Shown here in pieces: positions 63,967 through 64,000 of a stretch of 64,000 nt of DNA (position 1 is the stretch's first letter; the number at the start of each line of letters is the position of its first letter). The DNA is from Herpetosiphon aurantiacus DSM 785 (GTDB taxonomy: Bacteria; Chloroflexota; Chloroflexia; Chloroflexales; Herpetosiphonaceae): contig CP000875.1 of the NCBI GenBank assembly GCA_000018565.1, positions 2,743,199 to 2,807,198 on the forward strand, given 5' to 3'. The position numbers were made by a program, and so were the translations under genes. The notes under the pieces are model-generated. The model saw nothing but the letters and a program-made list of their open reading frames with translations, was not told where the DNA came from and did no database searches.

Positions 63967-64000
63967 ACTATAATCCCCAATCGTTCCAACAATGCTTGAT

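Overview
The window looks like chromosome of a filamentous, predatory Chloroflexota bacterium, most likely Herpetosiphon or a close relative. This is inference. It rests on moderate G+C, many large secreted proteins with TNTP-type linkers, FG-GAP, LamG and thrombospondin-3 repeats, a load of chitinases and glucanases, the absence of outer-membrane anchors, and strong Shine-Dalgarno sites. No rRNA, tRNA, CRISPR array, transposase or phage gene was recognised.

Layout. 1-7057 (-): 5' part of a giant secreted or membrane protein whose 3' end lies outside the window. 7607-9583 (+): NarL-type two-component pair, followed by a 42-residue secreted peptide gene (10057-10185). 10235-12167 (-): three small cytosolic proteins, two of them DUF1877-like. 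12350-18656 (-): hydrolase block (GH19 chitinase, lipoprotein, GH18 chitinase, GH5-type glucanase) with LacI-like palindromes at two promoters. 19027-20179 (+): two hypothetical genes. 20176-26361 (-) and 26555-32440 (+): divergent envelope-polysaccharide locus. One side encodes a polytopic membrane protein, an Ig-like lipoprotein and a membrane-anchored GH5. The other encodes two glycosyltransferases, a complete STAS/PP2C/anti-sigma-kinase partner-switching set and a flippase. 32491-38401: secreted adhesin-like proteins (TNTP protein, YadA-head/S74 protein, chitin-binding beta-helix protein). 38653-41718 (+): single-chain restriction-modification enzyme. 41829-47704: FG-GAP repeat protein (-), hypothetical (+), HEAT/vitellogenin-like secreted protein (-). 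48309-53512 (+): a two-gene unit, a possible TULIP-like protein plus a 1176-residue propeller/amphipathic-helix protein. 53649-55803 (+): membrane protein, DUF2071 and SDR operon. 55939-57162 (-): subtilisin-like protease. 57613-63966 (+): orphan sugar-binding lipoprotein, duplicated-domain lipoprotein, membrane STAS protein, STAND regulator.

How the parts fit (inference). Much of the window serves the cell surface: degrading chitin, beta-glucan and protein, building an exopolysaccharide, and displaying adhesive repeat proteins, all consistent with a gliding predator. Control appears local: operators at hydrolase genes, a two-component pair beside a secreted peptide, and a partner switch buried inside the polysaccharide operon. 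The least explained parts are that partner-switch/polysaccharide locus, the 48309-53512 gene pair, the 42-residue peptide and the giant protein at the left edge.
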